Source: Petaurus breviceps papuanus
Lineage: Eukaryota > Chordata > Mammalia > Diprotodontia > Petauridae
Assembly: GCA_028583685.1 (NCBI GenBank)
Contig: JAMXIF010000051.1
Coordinates: 51,649,191 to 51,713,190, forward strand
DNA: 64,000 nucleotides
Reading direction: 5' to 3'
Positions 21,266 through 31,439 of the stretch are shown one piece after another. Within the stretch, counting starts at the first letter, position 1; the number at the start of each line of letters is the position of its first letter. The position numbers and the translations under genes are program-made. Below the pieces are notes generated by a model. It saw only the letters and a list, made by a program, of their open reading frames with translations, did not search any database and was not told where the DNA came from.

Positions 21266-22712
21266 ATCATGGGGAGGGGGGGGGGCGCGGAGCAAAGCCA
21301 AGATGGTGGAAAAAAAGCAGGGACTTGCTTGAACTCTCTGCCAAACCCCTCTAAATACCTGTAAAAAAATGACTAAACAAATTCTAGAGCAACAGAACCC
21401 ACAAAATGACCAAGTGAAAGCAATTTCCAGCTCAAGACAACCTGGAAGGTTGACAGGAAATGTCTTTTGCACCAGGCTGGGAGAGGAGTGCAGACCAATA
21501 CTGGCGATGCCAGCACAGATTGGGCTCCTTCAGCAAACCCAGAGCAGCCCTCAGGGGACTGAATCACTAGAATCTGCGGCAGTTTCCAGGCTTCTCAACT
21601 CTCAAACACCAAAGACAACTTAGAAGGTTAGTAGGAAATGTCTGCCAGGACCTGGGAGAGAGAAGAGGATTATCTGGCCCCAGCCTCAGGGAGGTGGAGG
21701 CAGAGGTGGCAGAGGCTGCTCCTGGAGCTCTTGGCCCACAGACGGTGGGGTGACCGAGCACCTAATCAGAGGGGCATTGCAGGGATCTCTTTGCTGGTGC
21801 TGAGGCAGAATTCTTTTGCTTTACCCTGCTTGGATCTGTGTCACAGTCCAAGGTAATGGTCCTAGCATGAGGAGGAAGGCTGGTATGGCAGAGCTTGTTA
21901 CTGTTGTGGAGAGAAAAACCTCCTCACAGTTCCAAGGCAGAAAAGAGTACTTGTGGGCACTCACAGACCAGAGCACAAGCCAGGAAGGCAGTAAACACCT
22001 TTCCTTTGATCATGCTTCCCTGGAAGAACTTAATATTTACAGGCCCTTAGAAATACCCCTAAAAACAGCTGCATGAGGGGGGCTAGGTGGCTCAGTGGGT
22101 AAAGTGCTGGCCCCAGAGTTGAGAGGACTGGAGTTTGGTTATGGCCTAAGACACTTAACACCCACACACAACAAACTAGCCATATAACCTGGGGCAAGTT
22201 ACTTAACCACAATTGCCCTCCAAAAGGCAAAAACAAACAAACAAACAAAAAAATCCAGCTGCACAAAACCCCTGAAGCCTGGGACAGTACACCCTCCACA
22301 TGAAAAGCAGAATCCTGCTTTAACAAAGAGTTAAACATTCAAGTACCTGGCTGGCAAAATGCACAAACAGTCTAAGAAAAAAAGACTCAGACCATAGACC
22401 TGAAAGTCATTATCAAAGAAAGAACCTAGACATCATTTTCAAGAAATTATCAAGGAAAACTACCCTGATATTCTAGAACCAGAGGGTAAAATAGAAATTG
22501 AAAGAATCCTCCTAAAAGAGATCCCCAAAGGAAAATATTATAGCCTAGAAATATTGTAGCTAAATTCCAGAGTTCCCAGGTCAAGGGTAAAATATTGCAC
22601 GCAACCAGAAACAATTCAATTATTGTGGAAACACAATAAGGATAACACAAGATTTAGCAGCTTCTATGTTAAGGGACCAGAGGGCTTGGGATATGATATA
22701 AAAAGCAAATGA
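21266..22712 (+). mobile_element. L1 LINE: 5' UTR plus ORF1 remnant
   Basis: The element starts with a G-run and 'gagcaaagccaagatggtgg', the layout of a marsupial L1 5' end, with a YY1-like ccaagatgg. A GC-richer 5' UTR of about 800 bp follows with 'cctgcttggatctgtgtcac'. ORF1 is mostly deleted: only its 3' part is kept (22440-22700, including 'gaaccagagggtaaaataga' and 'taacacaagatttagcagct'). ORF2 and 3' UTR are absent. A SINE sits inside (22074-22253). Confidence 0.88.
22074..22253 (+). mobile_element. A-tailed CORE-SINE variant, inside L1
   Basis: Head ggggggctaggtggctcagt, body with 'aacacccacacacaacaaac' (a diverged form of the variant block) and 'ggcaagttacttaacc', then a CAAA-rich tail. 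An 8-bp TSD, cagctgca, lies at 22066-22073 and 22256-22263. The L1 text reads through cleanly when the insert is ignored. Confidence 0.88.
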
Positions 22713-22800
22713 ATAATAATAATATAATAATAACTATTATAAAATAATGATAAATTAGTAATAATATAATAACATTATCATAGAGTTGCAAAAATAATAA
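22713..22800. repeat. AAT/ATA low-complexity tract
   Basis: Irregular aataat and taataa units join the broken L1 end to the L3/CR1 element. Confidence 0.8.
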
Positions 22801-23525
22801 TAGAATTGTAGAATCTCAGAATTGAAAGGGAGCTTAGAGGTCACTTGGTCCACCTGATTGGTGACAAATAATCCCCTATACATCATATCCAAGAAATGCC
22901 CATTTCATTATCCTTCACTGGAGATTTCCAGTGTAGGAATACCCAATGCCTCCCAAGGCAGCCCATTCCATCTGTGTAGAGACTTCATTATTAAAAAGTT
23001 CTTCCTTATATCAAATCTAATTTGGCTTCTTTGTATCTTTCACCCATTGCTCCTATTTCTGCCATCTGGCATCACATAGGAAAGGCTTACTAGCTTTTCC
23101 ACATGATAGTCCTTTAAATTCTTGATGACAGCTAACATGTACACTTTGATTTTTCTCTTCTGTAAGTTGAAAATCCACAGTTGATTTAAGTGAGGCTCAT
23201 ATGTCATGAACTTGAGATCCCTCCCCATCTGGGTTACCTTCTTGATTATATATCCCAGTTTGTCAATGCCCTACCCAAAATATAGTGCTAAGAATTGAAT
23301 ATGATTCTCCAGATGTGGTCTGATCAGGGCAGTGGACAGAAAGATTATCACTTACCACTAGAAGCTATGCTTCTATGCAGCCCAAGTTCACACAAATTTT
23401 CATTTTTCTTACCTACCATAATACATTTGAACTTATGCTAAACTAAAACCCATTTTTTTTCCTCCAAAGTGCTGTCTAACCATACTTGACCGTGAAATCT
23501 CTAAAATCTAGAATATAAGTGTACT
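22797..23525 (-). mobile_element. L3/CR1 LINE 3' region, antisense
   Basis: Reversed CR1 landmarks run in order: 'agaattgaaagggagcttag', 'aggtcacttggtccacctga', 'aaggcagcccattccatctg', 'aaaaagttcttccttatatc' and 'ctccagatgtggtctgatca'. L3 is an ancient amniote CR1-clade LINE. Confidence 0.85.
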
Positions 23526-23564
23526 CTTAACTAAGGAGATTATTTGGAATTATAGGTAAATATT

Positions 23565-23998
23565 GGGCAGTTAAGTGGCACAGTGGATTGAGCGCTGGGA
23601 TTGGAAACAGGAAAAGTCATCTACCTAAATTCAAATCTAGCCTTAGGGGTGGCCAGGTGGCACAGTGAGTAAGAGCACCAGCCCTTGCATGGGGAGACAT
23701 GGTATTGGTTCCGGCCTCAGATACTTGGCACCCACACAAAGAATAACTGGCCATGTAACCTTGAGCAAGTTACTTAACCCCAATTGCTTTAAAAAAAAAA
23801 TCTAGCCTTAGATACTTATTAGTAGCTGTGTGAACCTGGGGAAGTCATTTCACCCTGTTTGCCTCAGTTTCCTCATATGTAAAATAAGCTCTAGAAAGAA
23901 ATGGCAAACCATTCCAATATCTTTGCCAAGAAAATCTCAAATGGCATCACAAAGAGTAAGGCAGGACTGAAACAACTGAACAAAAACAAAAACAAAAA
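23565..23998 (+). mobile_element. RTE-tailed CORE-SINE (MAR1-type), split
   Basis: The outer element has head gggcagttaagtggcacagt, 'gcctcagtttcctcatatg', 'atctttgccaagaaaatctc' and an RTE-like tail ending 'actgaacaaaaacaaaa'. It is interrupted at 23647-23797 by another SINE, with continuity restored at 23812. Confidence 0.9.
23647..23797 (+). mobile_element. A-tailed CORE-SINE variant, nested
   Basis: gggtggccaggtggcacagt starts it; the variant block 'ggcacccacacaaagaata' and 'gagcaagttacttaacccc' follow, then poly-A. An exact 14-bp TSD, aaatctagccttag, lies at 23633-23646 and 23798-23811 within the outer SINE. The insert is therefore younger than its host. Confidence 0.95.
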
Positions 23999-24149
23999 AG
24001 CGAAAACTCTCAAAAACCTTGAGAGAGCATGTCCATCTGTGTGAGAAAAATGTATCAAAGATGCAACTTACTAATGACCATGACAAGATGTTCATGGCAA
24101 ATTGCTACTGATAGATACAATGATAATAAGTCACATTATATCATTTAAA

Positions 24150-24262
24150 TCTTTATAGATATAATCTCATTTTATCTTTACTGCTCTTTGAGGTAAGTGC
24201 TATTATTACCATTTTCACAATGGAGAAACTGAGGTTCAGAAATTACATAATTTGCCAAGGGT
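24150..24262 (-). mobile_element. MIR-type SINE fragment, antisense
   Basis: 'taagtgctattattaccatt', 'aatggagaaactgaggttca' and 'tttgccaagggtcccacag' are the reversed MIR middle. Confidence 0.65.
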
Positions 24263-24972
24263 CCCACAGATAAGTGCCTCTAGTGAAAATCAAGAAAAAA
24301 AAAGTCTTTGAAATTTCAGGTCTAAGACTTTATTTACTAAGAATCTTTGCCTTCTAACACTTGTTGACAAATAGAGATGATTGAATCATGAACACTAACC
24401 ACCTAGATTCATCCTCTACATAAGAGGGCATCAGCCCATGCTGAGAAAATCAAGGAACTGTACCACCAGTCTCCTCAAATTAGAATTTATTTCAAAAATT
24501 CTGGGAGTCAGGAATCTGCCAGACATGGAGAAGCATTAACTGATACTAACTGGCAGGGAATTTTTCCTGTCTCAGCCTTCTGTTCTAAATTCATTTTCTC
24601 CACTTGAAATGGGAAAACTTTGCCTCCTGGATTCTTGGCCTGTTCAAGGAAACCTGCATTAATGAGCCCTTTGAGAAGCTTAATCAATCACTGCCTGAAG
24701 CCCTAGATCTAAAAGTTCTAATTAATCTAAGCATTTTTTTCCCCTTGAAGGAAACCAAGGAACCCAAGTATCCCTGTACACAAATGATAGTTTGAAGAAA
24801 TATATCATAGAAGGAGAAGAATATAAAGAGACAAAGTTAGCTTTAGGATGACAATGGTGAAGTCTAACAGATTCTTTGGCTCTGACAGATACCCTTGCTA
24901 CAACATTCCTACCAAGACTAATCACTCCTGTGAAGGTTAAGAAAACTCAACTGATTTCTCACTTAATTAAAA
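24263..24972. other. Unassigned, low-repeat stretch
   Basis: About 700 bp with no recognisable repeat. A 63-codon plus-strand frame (24604-24795) contains no known domain and no convincing exon context. Confidence 0.35.
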
Positions 24973-24974
24973 AA

Positions 24975-25250
24975 TTCAGTTCAGTTAAATAGATATTTGT
25001 CAAGTGCCTGCTACATGAAAAGGACTGCTGCTAGCAAAGCAAATCACAAATACAATGACCAAAAACACCCTGGCCTCAGGGAGATTACATTCTATTTAGA
25101 TTAATTGTGTAAACAAATAGATAAAAAGAAAGTAATTTGAGGAAGGGAAGAGCTATCAAAAGGAAGGAAAGTGAGACCAGGAAAAGTCTTCAGTGGGAGG
25201 TGATGCCAGAAATGAGCTTTGGAGGAAACTAGAGATTTTAAGAGCTGTGG
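24975..25250 (-). mobile_element. L2 3' region, antisense
   Basis: 'agatatttgtcaagtgcctg', 'ctacatgaaaaggactgctg' and 'ctggcctcagggagattaca' are the reversed tail; 'cttcagtgggaggtgatgcc' continues upstream. Confidence 0.7.
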
Positions 25251-25895
25251 TAAAAAGGGGAAAGAGCTAAGCACTTCCTGCTTGCTGCTAAACTGCCAGG
25301 CCCCATCTAGTGACACCTTCAAATCTTCTCTCTGGCCCCCACCTCCTGAGGGAACCAAGACATGCAAAGTATATGCAATGACTCACTGATATATTATACA
25401 AATGAACTAATCTCTGCAAGGCTGTCAGCCAGCACTGTGAAATTCAGTGCAGACAGTCAAGCGAATAGAACTCAATTCCTCTGAATTAGGAAAAAAGGCA
25501 GTGAGTCAGCTCACTTGAGCTTTGAACTCTTCATTCCAATTAGTCCTAATAATGTGAAGCAAATGCTTTTAAACCACTAGAAGTCAACAGCCTCCCCATT
25601 CCCTCCCATAAATGAACCATCTCTTTTTGCCTCCTCTTCCCAGATGCATGTGTAGGGACCACAAAAAAAGGAGGTTGATTGGTGGTGTCTGCCTGTAGGT
25701 GGATCTGTTCTCTGCCCACTTGTGATCCAGGACTATCTTTGCTCTGAAACTCCTTGCACTAATTTCATTTCCCATAAATCCTTCTTTTACAGCTAAACTG
25801 GAGCTTGTTTGCCAAATCCCACAAATAATAGGATTTGAGAATGTGGCAAAGGTCACAGCTAGATGAGAGAGACCTATAGTTTTAGGAAAAATAAA
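25251..25895. other. Unassigned, low-repeat stretch
   Basis: About 640 bp without a repeat I recognise. A 110-codon minus-strand frame (25584-25916) shows no known domain. A candidate for conservation testing. Confidence 0.35.
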
Positions 25896-26360
25896 ATTTG
25901 CCCATTCATTTAACAAGCATTTATTAAATATCTCTTAGAAGCAATGGACTAAGCTAGACACTGTAAGTGCAAAGGTAAAAATGAAGCAGCCCCTGATTCC
26001 CAAAAAGTGGAAATCTTTTGGGGGAAGGCAAATAAGGTCATATTGATGTACAAAAAATACAAAACAGTATTTTTTTTTTAATTTTTGTATGAGGACATGA
26101 ACAATTGGAGAAATTAGGAGCCAGCAATTTAGTGACACTCTGAAGGAAGCTGGGATCCTTAGAGGTGGAGAAGATGAGACACTGCATTCAAGGCATGGAG
26201 GGTAACCTGGAGAAAGGCATGGGCATAGGAAATGGAATGTCATATACAAGGAACAACAAACATCTACTTTCACTGGAAAGGAAACAGTTTATGATATAGG
26301 AGTTTAGAGGCAGGGAGAGGCCTTAAAATCTAACAGGGAAGTTTCAGTTGTACCCTGGAG

Positions 26361-26516
26361 CAGGAATTCTTAACCTGGGGTTTATGAACTCATTTAAAAT
26401 ATAAAGCTATGTCAATATAATTGATTTCCTTTGTTATCTTGTATATTTTATTTTTTATATTTAAAAACATTCTGAGAAGGAATCCATGGGAATCTGCAAA
26501 CTGCCAAAGGAGTTTA
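26361..26516 (+). mobile_element. hAT-type MITE, partial
   Basis: It begins caggaattcttaacctgggg, the terminal repeat of a small mammalian hAT family, and continues 'ttgatttcctttgttatctt' and 'aacattctgagaaggaatcc'. The far terminal repeat (expected near aggttaagaa) is missing where the SINE begins. It sits inside the L2. Confidence 0.7.
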
Positions 26517-26680
26517 GGGGGCATCACAGATAGGTGGTGCAGTAAACAGAGCATTGGCCCTGAAGTCAGGAGTACCTGAGTTCAAATATGGCCTGAGACA
26601 CTTAACACTTACTAGCCCTGTGACCTGGGATAAGTCACTTAAGCCCAATTGCCCTCTCCACCCCCCAAAAAAAGCAAAAA

Positions 26681-26711
<31 letters not shown>

Positions 26712-26713
26712 AA
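26517..26713 (+). mobile_element. A-tailed CORE-SINE (WSINE1-type)
   Basis: Body with 'agagcattggccctgaagtc', 'gagttcaaatatggcctgag', 'tagccctgtgacctgggata' and 'cacttaagcccaattgccct', then poly-A passing into (GA)n at 26689-26713. It inserted into or beside the MITE remnant. Confidence 0.85.
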
Positions 26714-27069
26714 GATCCTTGCAATAGAAGCAGTAGGGAACCAGTGGAGCTCTTAGATGGGGAATGTAATACATGACTAGACCACAACTGTGTTTAAGAA
26801 TATCAGATTGGCAGTTGCCTGGCAGTAGTCGAGCTCAGAAAGCTTAGAAAAAAAATAAGTTTTTGGGAAAAGAAAAGGAACTTTCTTGTGGATATTGAGT
26901 CCAAAGTAAATACTGGACATCTGGTTGGAAATGTCCAAAAAGTAATTGGTGATGAAGCACTAGAGCTATGAAGAGAAAATGGGACTAGATATATAATTCT
27001 GGGAGTCATCTGCATAGAGATTACCTGAATGCATTTGAACCAATGATATCACCAAAAATGATTGTCTAA

Positions 27070-27150
27070 AGAGGCAGAGAGAAGAGGAGAAAATAGGAGA
27101 GGAAAGAAAAGGAGAAGGGGGGAAAGGAGGAGCGGAGAAGAAGAAAAGAC
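27070..27150. repeat. Purine-rich (AG) tract
   Basis: Almost pure A and G in irregular gga, gaga and aaag units over 80 bp, adjoining the end of the L2 segment. Confidence 0.85.
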
Positions 27151-27208
27151 AAAAGTTCAAAATAAAACTTTGATGATTCTGATGAGGTACCTGGGGTCTA
27201 AATTAATT

Positions 27209-27757
27209 TGTAAAACCAGTTTGTACAATTGTAACTGCAATTTGTATTGTAAAATTGTAATAGCAATTTATCTATAAAATCCCTTTTCCCAGTCTCAAAC
27301 TCTGCCTAGGCAACAACTTGTGACTCCTTTGTTCTTACTTAATCTCTTCATGTCTCCTCCTGTCTGGCCCAAATTCTCCTTTGTCCTTGCCTCCTGTCTT
27401 TGCCTCATGTCTCCTCTGGTCTGGCCCAAATCTCATCTAAATTATCTATGCACTAAGGTCACAGGTTCCTCTCAGCAGCTCTAACCTTTATCTATGGGCA
27501 GCTCTCACTTATCTATGCACTGAGGTCCCTGATAATGGCAGCCCTACCCTTTAAAAGTAAAAGCCTGTTCCCTTCTCTCTTGCAGGCCCCCTAAAGGACT
27601 CTTGCCCGCTTCTCATGGAAGCATAACAATAAACTTCTACAACTCTCCCTCCAATTAAGCCTGAGACCTTGAATTCTTTCCAGACACTATTGTAGGTTTT
27701 CTGGTCTTAGGTAAGATCAGAGTTCCTGCTGAACCTATTGGGAGCCATCCCTCATCA
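27209..27757 (+). mobile_element. Probable solo endogenous retroviral LTR (fossil)
   Basis: The stretch has LTR architecture: a CT-rich U3-like part with two pairs of imperfect direct repeats (about 27350/27408 and 27452/27510), a tttaaaag promoter-like box, an aataaa signal near 27628 and a short CT-rich U5-like end closing in ca. No internal coding region adjoins it, so it is probably a solo LTR, of gamma- or ERV1-like style. The exact ends and a flanking duplication are not resolved. It looks moderately old. Confidence 0.6.
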
Positions 27758-27794
27758 ATTCCATGATACAAAAAAATAAATTCTTGAGTATTTA

Positions 27795-27895
27795 CTATTC
27801 ATTCAACAAACATTTACTGAGTATCAGCTTTGTGCATAGCATAGGGTTAAGTTCAGGGGAATATTCTGAGTTTAGGTAAGACAAAGCCCTTGTAC
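27795..27895 (-). mobile_element. L2 3' end, antisense
   Basis: 'cattcaacaaacatttactg', 'agtatcagctttgtgcatag' and 'catagggttaagttca' form the reversed L2 tail. Confidence 0.7.
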
Positions 27896-28078
27896 ACATG
27901 AAGATTGTGTTTGAGAAAATGGACAAAACAGAAACATGGATAACTGCACTGAAGGGCTTCACTAGGTCCATGATTTCCTCCCAGTGGTATAGATGGCAAT
28001 CCACTTATCCCTATGCCTCCATGTGGTTCTTGTCCGTTATTTCTCCGCATCCTTCACTGAAGATTCCCCAGACTTCCT
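27896..28078. other. Unassigned stretch
   Basis: 'cagtggtatagatggcaatc' here resembles 'caatggtatagattgcaacc' at 195-215, suggesting a shared old repeat family that I cannot name. Confidence 0.3.
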
Positions 28079-28079
28079 T

Positions 28080-28195
28080 CTTGTGTAAACTCCTTCGCAA
28101 TAGACATTGTTTTATTCTTCGTATTGTCATCCTGATCCCCTACTGTTGTGCCTGCTACATAATAGATGCTTGTAAATATTGCTTATCAATTATGA
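28080..28195 (+). mobile_element. L2 3' end, sense
   Basis: 'tgtaaactccttcgcaatag', 'acattgttttattcttcgta' and 'gcctgctacataatagatgc' follow the L2 3' end. Confidence 0.65.
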
Positions 28196-28379
28196 ATACC
28201 AATGCAATGGTACCAGTTCAAAGGGCTGCCCACACTACTATGGAAAACGTTTTAGGCAATCGATATTCTTTACATTCTTTGTTCTTCCTCTTTTCAGATA
28301 GAAAATAGTATACATGGCAGGTGAATTAGAGAGGTACCCAACAGTCATGTTAAACATGAAGAGGATATCTTTTCTCATT

Positions 28380-28860
28380 GAAGGTTGAAGGAAGGATTCA
28401 TGGAGAAGATGAGATGGCTTATCAAATCCAAGCATTTTGAGTTGCATTTCATGGCTGGGGGGGGGGGTAGGGTAGGACATTCTAAGCATAGATAACAGCA
28501 TTGGAGGAAAGTATGGCTATTTATTAAAAGAAAAAGAGTAGCTTTATTTTTTGGAGCATAATCTCCATAGAAAGAAAAATTATGAGATAAACTTGGAAAG
28601 CCAGATGACGGCAGCCTTTATCTATGGATAAAAGATAAGGATAAGGATATTGATAAGGATCAGGATAAGGGGATTGAAACTGACTCAGTGGATAGTAGTT
28701 AGCCAATGAAGATACTTGAGGAGAAGAGTAGACTGACCAATTGTGTGCATTAGAAAGTTGTCTCAGATTTGCATCATGGATATATGGGTGGAAGAAGAGA
28801 GTGGAGGCTTATTAGGAAGCTGTTGCAATAGCTCCATTTAGGTGATGATAAGGTTTAATA
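28380..28860 (-). mobile_element. L2 fragment, antisense
   Basis: 'gaagatacttgaggagaaga', 'ttgtgtgcattagaaagttg' and 'ttaggaagctgttgcaatag' follow the reversed L2. A GATAAG-rich repeat interrupts it. Confidence 0.6.
28621..28676 (+). repeat. (GATAAG)n-like degenerate hexamer array
   Basis: Irregular ggataa and gataagg units follow a ttatct. The array gives several WGATAR-type motifs in about 60 bp within an old L2. Confidence 0.8.
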
Positions 28861-28989
28861 ATACATATTTCTATAGTGATTTACTAATTAAAATGGTATT
28901 TCCCTCACAAACACCATTTCTATTGTCCACTGCCACAGACATAGTAAATAACAGAACTAGGTGGCAGAAAATAAGCTATGGTGAAAAGA

Positions 28990-29152
28990 AAGCCAATGTT
29001 AATAACAGAGGATTTACTCTCAAATCCCCAAGTGATGATTACCACCTATATGAGATTGACAAGTCACCTTTTCTCTTAGCTTCCTCATCTGCAAAATGAA
29101 AGAGTTGGAATAGAAGGCTTCCAAGGTCCGGTCACACTCCTGATCTGTGACC
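28990..29152 (+). mobile_element. MIR SINE 3' part
   Basis: 'gagattgacaagtcaccttt', 'cttagcttcctcatctgcaa' and 'ggcttccaaggtccggtcac' follow MIR. Confidence 0.7.
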
Positions 29153-29417
29153 CTAATTCCAGAGTTGGCATTCTTCCTACTCCAGGACAGTACAGTTGGT
29201 ATTCTTCCCATGTCCTCTAGTAGCATGGCAGCAGGGAGGATGGAAAGGAAGAGATAGATGGTACAGACACTAAACAAGTAGCAGCAACAAGACTGGTTAA
29301 CAGATTGTGCAGGAGAGGTGAAGACAGGGAAAAAGTCACAAGTAAGCCTAAGACCTTAAATATGGGAGTCTACACAAATGGAAATGGCACAGAAAGAAAT
29401 AGTCAAGTCCCAAGAAA
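29153..29417. other. Unassigned stretch
   Basis: Parts such as 'gcaggagaggtgaagacagg' recall internal L2, but the match is too loose to assign. Confidence 0.3.
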
Positions 29418-30260
29418 TCACAGAAGCTTAGAGTTGGAAGGGATATCAGCAAACTTCTAGTCTAACCTATACTGGAAAAAAAAAAAAACCACTATAGAAC
29501 ATACTGAAAAGTGGTCACCAGACCTGTCCTAGAAGCCTTCCAGGGAGGGGAATACATAACCCCGAAATGCGCACCTTTCCAACTGGAGACAGTTTGGTTA
29601 GTTCATCTTTCCTGACATCAAGTCTAAAATTGCTTCCTTGTAACTTCCCCCCTTTATTCCTAGTTGTACCCTCCAGAACCAAGAAGAACAAGATGAATCT
29701 TCCTTGCATAGGACATCCTCTCAATTGTTTGATCATAGCCATTATATCATGCATGAATCTTTTTTTCTTCAAGCTAAGGACTCCCAGTTTTTTCCAACGA
29801 TCTTTATATTGAATGATCTTGGCCTTCCTCATTGACCAGTTATGAATAATCTCCATTTTATTAAAGTGCTTGCTGAAATATGACACCCATAACTGGAAAT
29901 GGTACTACAAATATGGTCAGATGAGAGCCGAGTATAGTAAGATTCCCACCTCTTGGATCCTGGCTATAATACTTCTCATTGCAACCTAAGGCCTCAATAA
30001 ATTTTCCAGTTGTTATTGTCATATTGAACTTTCAAACCGTAAAAATATTCCATATTGCCTTTAAGCAAACTACTGTCTGGACACAAAGACACATTTCATT
30101 TGTACTGAATGTTGATGTTTTTGAACCAAGGTGTAAGACTTTTCACTTATTCTTATAGCATTTCGTCCCAACATTCTAGGCAATTGAGATCTTTTTGGAT
30201 TCTGACTCAGTGTTGGTAACTGTTCCTCCAAGCAAATAAGATAAGTTGGGTTAAGATGTA
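29418..30260 (-). mobile_element. L3/CR1 LINE 3' region, antisense
   Basis: 'cttagagttggaagggatat' opens it. 'ttcctgacatcaagtctaaa', 'aatgatcttggccttcctca' and 'acccataactggaaatggta' follow CR1 order, and the region 'ggcaattgagatctttttgg' closes it. About 840 bp, no coding frame left. Confidence 0.8.
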
Positions 30261-30744
30261 TAATAATGCTTGCCTTGGGCATGTTGAGGCTGAGGAGCTG
30301 ATGGAGCATACCAATAATGGCAGTTGGAGAGTGGTTTATGTGTATAATGCATGGATATGAGGAATACCTTTAAGACAAAAGACAGGCTTTCCTTCCCTTT
30401 TAAGGCCATATCATCTAAAAGCACAAAAGGAAGTCATCAGAGAAGAGTTCATACTGACTAAAAGTAAAAAGATCTGTCATTGTGATTTAGGGAAAAAGAT
30501 GGTTAAAAGATTCATACAGAGGTGTCAAAGAGAAGAGAGAACCCTTTGAGGACAACATCAGAAGAGCCATTGACTTCCACAAAGCATTCTTGGTTACCAC
30601 TGACTGAGAAAGATTTCTGATCTGGACAAAGAATTATTTCTGCATCGGTATAAAATTTCTTATAACAGTATCATATACTTAAATGTAACTTTTGGTCTTT
30701 TCATTGTGATTCCAAATCTATCATAATGCTTTTCCTCACAAATC
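30261..30744. other. Unassigned stretch
   Basis: I see no recognisable repeat or exon in about 480 bp. Confidence 0.35.
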
Positions 30745-30925
30745 CTCTGTTAAGTACATAGGATAACTGTGATCATCTCCACTTGGCAAGTGTAGAAACC
30801 AAGACAGAAAGGGATTAAGTGATGGCCAAGATGGCGTGATGGTGAGTTGGAGAGTGAGCACTAGGGGTTTTCCTGATTCTAGATCTAATGCTTTGCTCAC
30901 TAGATCAGACTTTTGAGTCTTCTTT
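30745..30925 (-). mobile_element. MIR fragment, antisense
   Basis: 'aagtgtagaaaccaagacag' and 'tttcctgattctagatctaa' are reversed MIR middle and head. The ccaagatggcg inside is discussed under rejected items. Confidence 0.5.
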
Positions 30926-30944
30926 CCCAAGTTTTAGTATCCTT

Positions 30945-31055
30945 GAAAGCAGACAGTATAATGTATTTAACCTTGAATCTCCTATAGTACCTAGCAAAGC
31001 TTTTGCAAACTTTTATACCTCATAATAATTAAAACTTCCTAAGTGAATGAATGGA
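30945..31055 (+). mobile_element. L2 3' end, sense
   Basis: 'tgaaagcagacagtataatg', 'ctcctatagtacctagcaaa' and 'aagtgaatgaatgg' follow the L2 terminus in worn form. Confidence 0.55.
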
Positions 31056-31276
31056 CTTTGATTGAACCAACATTTCTTAAGCAATTATTATGTTCAAAAC
31101 TTGTGTTATATTATTGGGAGCTATTTCTGAAGCTCTGCAACTTTTTGATGCTCCTAAAGTGTATGATCCTGGGGGAAGTATGATCACTACTCTCTTGGAC
31201 TCATCTTTAACCAGGAAGGGCCCATGGTCCCCTCGAGTCACAAACACTAGCACTCTCCTTGCCTAATAACTGTGAC

Positions 31277-31423
31277 CAAGTTGTGCAATGAATAGAGCAC
31301 TGGCCCTGGAGGTCAAATCCAGCCTCAGACACTTAACACTTACTAGCTGTGTGACCTTGGGCAAGTCACTTAACCCTAATTGTCCTGCCTTCCCCCACCA
31401 AAAAGAAAAAGAAATGTAAAAAG
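31277..31423 (+). mobile_element. A-tailed CORE-SINE, 5'-truncated
   Basis: The head is missing a few bases; 'atagagcactggccctggag', 'ctagctgtgtgaccttgggc' and 'aagtcacttaaccctaattg' are clear. A 9-bp TSD, aactgtgac, lies at 31268-31276 and 31424-31432. The A tail is broken by g and c. Confidence 0.85.
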
Positions 31424-31439
31424 AACTGTGACTAGGGCC

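Larger units (their letters stand above)
25900..27065 (-). mobile_element. L2 LINE 3' half, antisense, with two insertions
   Basis: The reversed L2 runs from its tail (25900, 'caagcatttattaaatatct') to 26360 and resumes at 26714-27065. In the second part the minus strand reads LYADDSQNYISS, the L2 reverse-transcriptase active-site box (usual form HLYADDSQIYIS). Ordering across the two insertions is preserved ('agtagggaaccagtggagct' after the gap). Frames outside the box are broken. Confidence 0.85.

Noticed and set aside
21271-21300. CpG island promoter of a host gene
   Set aside because: The GC-rich part is short and coincides with the first bases of an L1 leader; no wider CpG enrichment surrounds it.
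27898-28308. 136-codon plus-strand frame as a gene
   Set aside because: It spans unassigned sequence and an L2 3' end, has no domain I can name, and no splice or promoter context.
30823-30840. ccaagatggcg as a fourth L1 5' end
   Set aside because: The word resembles the L1 start, but both flanks read as reversed MIR and no L1 leader follows on either strand.
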